This document shows, piece by piece, positions 4,170-7,826 of a stretch of 7,826 nt of DNA. Each line of letters starts with the position of its first letter. Positions within the stretch are counted from its first letter, which is position 1. Position numbers and translations under genes: made by a program. The stretch is taken from contig DATDCY010000350.1 in the NCBI GenBank assembly GCA_036524115.1, forward strand, positions 1-7,826, in the 5' to 3' direction. The notes under the pieces were generated by a model, which was given only the letters and a program-made list of their open reading frames with translations, was not told the origin of the DNA and searched no databases. The DNA comes from a bacterium (GTDB lineage Bacteria > JAUVQV01 > DATDCY01).

Positions 4170-5795
4170 TCACTCAGGGTCGCGCATCGTCACGCGGAGG
4201 ACCTCCGCGACGGTCGTGACCCCGCGCAGCACCTTCTGCACGCCCGACTCGCGCAGCGTCCGCATCCCCTCCTTGCGCGCCGCCGCGAAGATCGCGCCCT
4301 GATCGGCGGTGCCGCTGATCAGCGCGCGCAGGCCGGGCGTGACCTCCATCAGCTCGAAGATGCCCGTGCGGCCGTGGTGGCCCGTGCCGCGGCACTGGGG
4401 GCAGCCCCGCCCGCGGCGCAGCCGCACCGTCCGGGCCGCCGGCACGCCGAGCGACGCCAGTTCGTCGGCCGTGGGCTCGTACTCCTCGATGCAGTGCGGG
4501 CAGATCCGGCGCACGAGCCGCTGCGCGACCACGAGCAGGACCGTCGAACCGACGAGGTAGCGCGGGATCCCCATGTCGGCGAGGCGGGTGACCGCCGTCG
4601 GCGCGTCGTTCGTGTGCAGGGTCGAGAGCACCAGGTGCCCGGTGAGGGCCGCCTGGATCGCGTTCTCGGCGGTCTCGGCGTCGCGGATCTCGCCGACCAT
4701 GATGATGTCGGGGTCCTGGCGCAGGATGTGCCGCAGGGTCGTCGCGAAGGTCAGCCCGATCTGCGCCTGGACGTTGACCTGGTTGAACGCCTCGTGGATC
4801 ATCTCGATCGGGTCCTCGATGGTCGTGACGTTCGTCTCGTCCGTCGCCAGGTCCGAGAGCGTCGAGTAGAGCGTCGTCGTCTTGCCGCTGCCGGTCGGGC
4901 CGGTCACGAGCACGATGCCGTGCGGCGCCGCCACGAGGCGCTGGTACGTCTGGAGCTGCTCGGGCGTCAGGCCGATCTGGGAGATGTCCTGGAGCAGGAT
5001 CTCCGGGTCGAAGATGCGCATGACCACCTTTTCGCCGAAGGCCGTGGGCAGCGTCGAGACGCGGATCTCGAAGTCCCGCCCCTTGTGCGCGACCTTGATG
5101 CGTCCGTCCTGGGGGCGGCGGCGCTCGGCGATGTCCAGCCGCGAGAGCATCTTGATGCGCGAGGTCATCGCGGGGTGGATCACGTGCGGCACCTGGTGGA
5201 TCGTGTGCAGCAGCCCGTCGATGCGGAAGCGGATGCGCGCGCGGTCGCGCCGCGGCTCGAGGTGGATGTCGCTCGCGCGCTGGTCGAAGGCGTAGGTGAA
5301 GAGGAAGTCCACCGCGTTGACGATGTGCTGGTCGGTGGCCTCCATCTCCTTGACGGACTTGAGGCTCACGTACTGCTCGAGGCTCGAGAGCGCGCCGACC
5401 GTGGGCACCATCCCCGCCTCGGCCTTGACCACGGAGGTCTTGAAGCCGTGGAACTCGGTGAGCGTCTTCGTGATGTCGCTGCGCGTCGCGACCACCCGGC
5501 GCACGCGGAAGCTGCTCGAGCGCTGGATGGTCTCGAGCGCCTCGTCGTTGAAGGGATCCGCGGTCGCGAGCGTCAGCTCGTCGCCGTCGAGGGACACCGG
5601 CACCATCAGGTTGCGCACGGCGAAGGCGCGCGGGATGGTGCGCGTCACCAGGTCCATGTCCAGCCGCAGGGGGTCGATGCGCTGGAACGGCAGGCCGAGG
5701 CCCTGCGCCAGGCCCTCGTAGAGCTCGCGCTCGCCGACGAGGCGCCGCGGATCGCGCGCCTGACGCAGCCGCAGGCCGGCGAGGTACTCGAGCAC
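4170..5795 (-). CDS. GspE/PilB-family type II secretion / type IV pilus assembly ATPase, N-terminus interrupted upstream
   Basis: This is a hexameric cytoplasmic ATPase that powers pilus polymerisation or type II secretion. The 541 residues from GTG 5795 show an MshEN/T2SSE_N-type domain (about 18-120, with LPFQRIDPLRL and LTLATADPFNDEALE) and then the core. The core has RASDIHLEP (173-181), Walker A GPTGSGKT (299-306, K305), the Asp box TIEDPIE (325-331), Walker B DIIMVGEIRD (363-372) and the His box TGHLVLSTLHTND (385-397). The zinc site is C432-x2-C435 and C465-x2-C468. The motor is therefore intact. The GTG at 5795 has no Shine-Dalgarno. The same frame continues upstream as family-like sequence to ATG 5996, broken only by TAG at 5907-5909, so the ancestral product was about 608 aa. 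Possible real starts are GTG 5795 or CTG 5895-5897 after TAGGAGG. It lies downstream of cheA, suggesting control of pili or motility. pilB and gspE cannot be told apart here, and no pilC, pilT or pilD is visible. Confidence 0.92.
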   Translation of the reverse strand: MLEYLAGLRLRQARDPRRLVGERELYEGLAQGLGLPFQRIDPLRLDMDLVTRTIPRAFAVRNLMVPVSLDGDELTLATADPFNDEALETIQRSSSFRVRRVVATRSDITKTLTEFHGFKTSVVKAEAGMVPTVGALSSLEQYVSLKSVKEMEATDQHIVNAVDFLFTYAFDQRASDIHLEPRRDRARIRFRIDGLLHTIHQVPHVIHPAMTSRIKMLSRLDIAERRRPQDGRIKVAHKGRDFEIRVSTLPTAFGEKVVMRIFDPEILLQDISQIGLTPEQLQTYQRLVAAPHGIVLVTGPTGSGKTTTLYSTLSDLATDETNVTTIEDPIEMIHEAFNQVNVQAQIGLTFATTLRHILRQDPDIIMVGEIRDAETAENAIQAALTGHLVLSTLHTNDAPTAVTRLADMGIPRYLVGSTVLLVVAQRLVRRICPHCIEEYEPTADELASLGVPAARTVRLRRGRGCPQCRGTGHHGRTGIFELMEVTPGLRALISGTADQGAIFAAARKEGMRTLRESGVQKVLRGVTTVAEVLRVTMRDPE

Positions 5796-5821
5796 GTCCG
5801 GCTCGGCCCGCTCGGCCTCGG

Positions 5822-5843
5822 CCCCGGCCCCAGCCCCGGCCCC
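5822..5843 (-). other. Four GGGG runs: potential G-quadruplex in pilB-like coding strand
   Basis: On the minus (coding) strand four GGGG tracts are separated by 2-nt loops (CC, CT, CC). They encode an alternating Gly-Ala linker. Regular G4N2 spacing is the textbook arrangement for a stable quadruplex in DNA or mRNA. It sits between the amber codon at 5907-5909 and the GTG at 5795, in what would be the 5' part of the message. Confidence 0.5.
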
Positions 5844-5902
5844 GGCCGGCGCCCCGCCCTTCCCGTCCTCCCGCCGGCGCGCCTTGCCGCCGCGCAGGTG
5901 CG

Positions 5903-5909
5903 CCTCCTA
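5903..5909 (-). promoter_or_regulatory. TAGGAGG Shine-Dalgarno overlapping the amber codon
   Basis: The in-frame TAG (5907-5909) that ends the N-terminal fragment is the first part of TAGGAGG, a near-perfect anti-Shine-Dalgarno complement. Five nt further on is CTG (5895-5897), in the ATPase frame. A ribosome terminating at TAG could therefore restart immediately and make the ATPase minus its first helices. No ATG, GTG or TTG lies at suitable spacing, so restart at CTG is speculative. Confidence 0.4.
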
Positions 5910-5996
5910 GCGGCGCTGGGCGTCGCGCGCCTGGTCGGCCGTGAGCACGCCGGCGCGGGCCAGGACCTCGAGCACACTGTCTGCGCCGCTCTTCAT
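5907..5996 (-). pseudogene. N-terminal fragment of the pilB-like gene, ended by in-frame TAG
   Basis: ATG at 5994-5996 with GGAGG (6001-6005) 4 nt upstream opens a 29-codon ORF: MKSGADSVLEVLARAGVLT, then ADQARDAQRR and TAG. It resembles the usual N-terminal helices of GspE/PilB/MshE proteins (a pattern like 'LLVRAGLLTEEQLxxALxxQ'). It is in the same frame as the 541-codon ATPase ORF (201 nt, 67 codons, from this ATG to GTG 5795). The TAG stands where a Gln codon is common in the family, so CAG to TAG, a single change, is a likely origin. Downstream in the same frame a charged, Gly/Ala-rich linker follows with no other stop. The start and frame relation are seen directly; that this is the true original start is an inference. 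Confidence 0.65.
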
Positions 5997-6019
5997 CGGG
6001 CCTCCAGAGTCCCGCTCAC

Positions 6020-6101
6020 AATGGGGACAGATTTATTGTTCCGCATGGCCGACCGCACGGCAGGAACGGAGGCTGACTGGAAGATTGAATCTGTCCCCAT
6101 T
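6020..6101. repeat. REP-like element with 14-bp inverted arms (GGGGACAGATT)
   Basis: AATGGGGACAGATT (6020-6033) and AATCTGTCCCCATT (6088-6101) are perfect inverted repeats 54 nt apart. Between them GTTCC (6038-6042) pairs with GGAAC (6063-6067), and inside that GCCG (6048-6051) pairs with CGGC (6058-6061), giving a nested stem with bulges. It fills the gap between the cheA stop (6110-6112) and the pilB-like start (5996). From memory, GGGGACAGATTTA-type palindromes recur in proteobacterial intergenic regions and are linked to REP-associated tyrosine transposases (RAYT, IS200/IS605-like). No such transposase gene is present here, so this would be a non-autonomous copy. Confidence 0.7.
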
Positions 6102-6109
6102 CTTCATTT

Positions 6110-7826
6110 TCAGACCAGGGCGGCGAGATCCAGCAGCAGGACCGTGCGGCCGTCGCCGACGACCGTGACCCCGGCGAGCCCCCGCACGCCCTTGAGCGGC
6201 GGGCCCAGCGGCTTGACGACCACTTCCCACGTGCCGAGGAGCCGGTCGACCGCGAGGCCGGCGGCGCGCTCCGAGAACTCCGAGACCGCCACGAACCGCC
6301 CCTGCGCCGCGCGCAGGTCGCGCGGCGGGCAGCCGAGCAGCGCGCCCAGGTCGTGCAGCGGCACGAGCCGCCCGCCGTGCTGCAGCAGCGGCCGGCCCCC
6401 CGACCACGCGACGTCATCCTCCCCGAGCTCGCCCGCCCGGACGACGTGCGAGACCGGCAGGCCGTACTCCCGCCCCCCGGCCTCGACGAGCAGGATGCGG
6501 ATGATCGCCAGCGTCAGCGGCAGCCGCAGGGTCACCGCGCTGCCGCGCCCCGGCTCCGCGTCGAGCCGCAGCGTGCCGCCGAAGCCGTCGATCTTGGCCT
6601 TGACGACGTCCATGCCCACGCCGCGCCCGGAGATGTCCGTGACCGCGCCCGCGGTGCTGACGCCCGGCAGGCAGCTGAGCAGCAGCTTCTCCCGCGCGCC
6701 CAGCGCCGCGGCCCGCTCGGCGGTGACCAGGCCGCGGGCCACCGCGGCGGCCGCGATGCGCTCGGGGTCCATGCCGCGGCCGTCGTCCTCGACGCGGATC
6801 CAGACCCAGTCGCGCTCGCGCCCCGCGAGCACCCGGACCGCGCCCCTGGGGTCCTTGCCCGCGGCGGCGCGCGCTTCGGGCGGCTCGATCCCGTGGTCGA
6901 CCGCGTTGCGCACGAGGTGGATGAGCACGTCCCCCAGCTCCTCGAGGATCGCCCGGTCCATCTCGATCCCCTGGCCCGCGACCTGAAAGTCGATCTGCTT
7001 GCCGGAGGCGCGCGCGACGTCGCGCACCAGCCGCGGCAGCCGGTCGGTGATCAGGCCCAGCGGCATCATGCGCACCGTCATGATCGTGTCCTGGAAGCCG
7101 CGCACGAGCACGCGCAGCCGCTCGAGGTTGGCCTTCAGCTCCTCGCTGCCGAGGCCGGCGCCCACCTCCTCGAGCCGCTCGCGCGTGATGATCATCTCGC
7201 CGACGACGTCGATCAGCTGGTCGAGCACCCGTGTCTCCACCCGGACGGTCGCCGGCCGCTTCTGGCCGGGGCGATCGCCGAGGCGCACGCCGGTCCCCGC
7301 CGGGCGCGACACCGCGGCCTCGCGCGCCGCCAGCAGCGCCGGTGCGGCGTCGCCGTCGCCCGCGGCGGCGTCGCCGAGTTGAAGCCGCCGCAACTCCAGC
7401 TCCTGCAGCTCCGGTATGGCGAGCAGCTGCGCGCGCAGCCGCTCCTCCGGGCTCTCGGTGAGCACGAGCGCGTCCACGACGTCGCGCCCGGTGCCCGCCC
7501 GCACCTCCTCGAGCGTCGGGCTCGAGGCGAGCAGCATGCCCGCCTTGCCGAGGCGGCCGAGGGCAACGAAGTTGCGCGCGGCCATCGCAGCGGCGTCCCG
7601 CGAGATGCGCAGCCTGACCGCGTAGGGCCGAAGGCCGCTGCGCACGAAGTCCCGGACCATGGCCAGCCGCTCGGGGTCCAGGGCGAGGATGCCGCCCTCA
7701 GCGGCGACCAGGTCCGCCGGCCCCTCCCCGCCCGGGGTCGGGCCCGGCGGGGGGCCCGCCGGCGCGGGGGACGCCGCTGCGGCTTCGGGCGCCTCGACGG
7801 ACGACGCGACCGGCGCGGCCTGGGGC
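6110..7826 (-). CDS. cheA: Chemotaxis-type sensor histidine kinase CheA, 5' end cut by window edge
   Basis: CheA autophosphorylates on a histidine in its P1 domain and passes phosphate to CheY/CheB-type regulators, as part of cytoplasmic arrays with CheW and receptors. The frame is open to the right edge. The P1 domain lies outside the window, and a Pro/Ala/Gly-rich linker comes first. Numbering from Met at 7660: a P2-like regulator-binding domain (about 1-90; AARNFVALGRLGKAG), a linker (91-135), and P3 dimerisation helices (136-200; LDQLIDVVGEMIITRERL). The P4 ATPase follows with N-box HLVRNAVDHGIE (248-259), G1 EDDGRGMD (291-298), an F-box-like PGVST (332-336, V where F is usual) and G2 GRGVGMD (345-351). 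A CheW-like P5 runs from about 385 to 516. The enzyme core looks complete. The gene lies upstream of the pilB-like ATPase on the same strand, so a Chp-like system controlling surface motility is plausible but not proven. Flagellar versus pilus use cannot be decided from this fragment. Confidence 0.95.
   Translation of the reverse strand, partial: PQAAPVASSVEAPEAAAASPAPAGPPPGPTPGGEGPADLVAAEGGILALDPERLAMVRDFVRSGLRPYAVRLRISRDAAAMAARNFVALGRLGKAGMLLASSPTLEEVRAGTGRDVVDALVLTESPEERLRAQLLAIPELQELELRRLQLGDAAAGDGDAAPALLAAREAAVSRPAGTGVRLGDRPGQKRPATVRVETRVLDQLIDVVGEMIITRERLEEVGAGLGSEELKANLERLRVLVRGFQDTIMTVRMMPLGLITDRLPRLVRDVARASGKQIDFQVAGQGIEMDRAILEELGDVLIHLVRNAVDHGIEPPEARAAAGKDPRGAVRVLAGRERDWVWIRVEDDGRGMDPERIAAAAVARGLVTAERAAALGAREKLLLSCLPGVSTAGAVTDISGRGVGMDVVKAKIDGFGGTLRLDAEPGRGSAVTLRLPLTLAIIRILLVEAGGREYGLPVSHVVRAGELGEDDVAWSGGRPLLQHGGRLVPLHDLGALLGCPPRDLRAAQGRFVAVSEFSERAAGLAVDRLLGTWEVVVKPLGPPLKGVRGLAGVTVVGDGRTVLLLDLAALV

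Noticed and set aside
4147-4400. Plus-strand ORF starting ATG 4147 after GGAGG
   Set aside because: Although GGAGGATT lies upstream, the frame immediately enters sequence antisense to the ATPase gene and shows no protein-like features.
5907-5909. Pyrrolysine or general amber reassignment at the pilB-like TAG
   Set aside because: rpmB, ridA, the DUF1858 gene and the cNMP-domain gene all end properly at TAG, and no PylRS/tRNA-Pyl or insertion element is visible. It cannot be excluded but is the weakest explanation.
4374-6986. 870-codon open frame on the plus strand
   Set aside because: It is antisense to the pilB-like gene and to much of cheA and crosses the palindromic repeat. Composition is Arg/Ala/Asp/Val-rich without domains. 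It is a GC-bias artefact.

Overview
The window is strongly GC-rich, gene-dense bacterial chromosome. It probably comes from a deltaproteobacterial-type organism (Desulfobacterota or a relative). That placement is an inference from the combination of a zinc-type ribosomal protein L28, a small DUF1858 redox protein, a GspE/PilB ATPase beside a CheA kinase, and GGGGWCAGAT palindromic intergenic repeats. No rRNA or other firm taxonomic marker is present. There is no tRNA, rRNA, CRISPR array or intact transposase.

Left part (1-2668, minus strand): one compact operon read leftwards. Two related single-pass membrane microproteins (33 and 34 aa, both too short for ordinary gene callers) come first. 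They are followed by a four-helix membrane protein of unknown function, a DUF1858 CxxC protein and recG, which runs off the left edge. Spacings are 8 nt, a 4-nt ATGA overlap, 8 nt and an 11-nt overlap, so the chain looks translationally coupled. The recG frame contains no ATG, GTG or TTG in the region where it must begin; a CTG is the best candidate.

Middle (2669-4169): divergent promoters separate that operon from rpmB (L28, plus strand). A ridA-type enamine/imine deaminase gene (minus) converges on rpmB and diverges from a small plus-strand protein with only a cyclic-nucleotide-binding-like domain. A 12-bp perfect palindromic hairpin with the GGGGTCAGAT motif lies between this gene and the next.

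Right part (4170-7826, minus strand): a cheA kinase gene, cut by the right edge, is followed downstream by a gspE/pilB-type secretion/pilus ATPase gene. A second, longer palindromic element with 14-bp arms (AATGGGGACAGATT) lies between them. The ATPase gene has a good start at 5996, but an in-frame TAG interrupts it at codon 30. The TAG lies inside a perfect TAGGAGG Shine-Dalgarno sequence and is followed by a run of four GGGG tracts on the coding strand. The ATPase core is intact. The N-terminal part has therefore been cut by a recent nonsense change, is bypassed by reinitiation, or reflects a sequence error.

The most novel material is the paralogous microprotein pair at the head of the recG operon and the amber/Shine-Dalgarno arrangement in the pilB-like gene.
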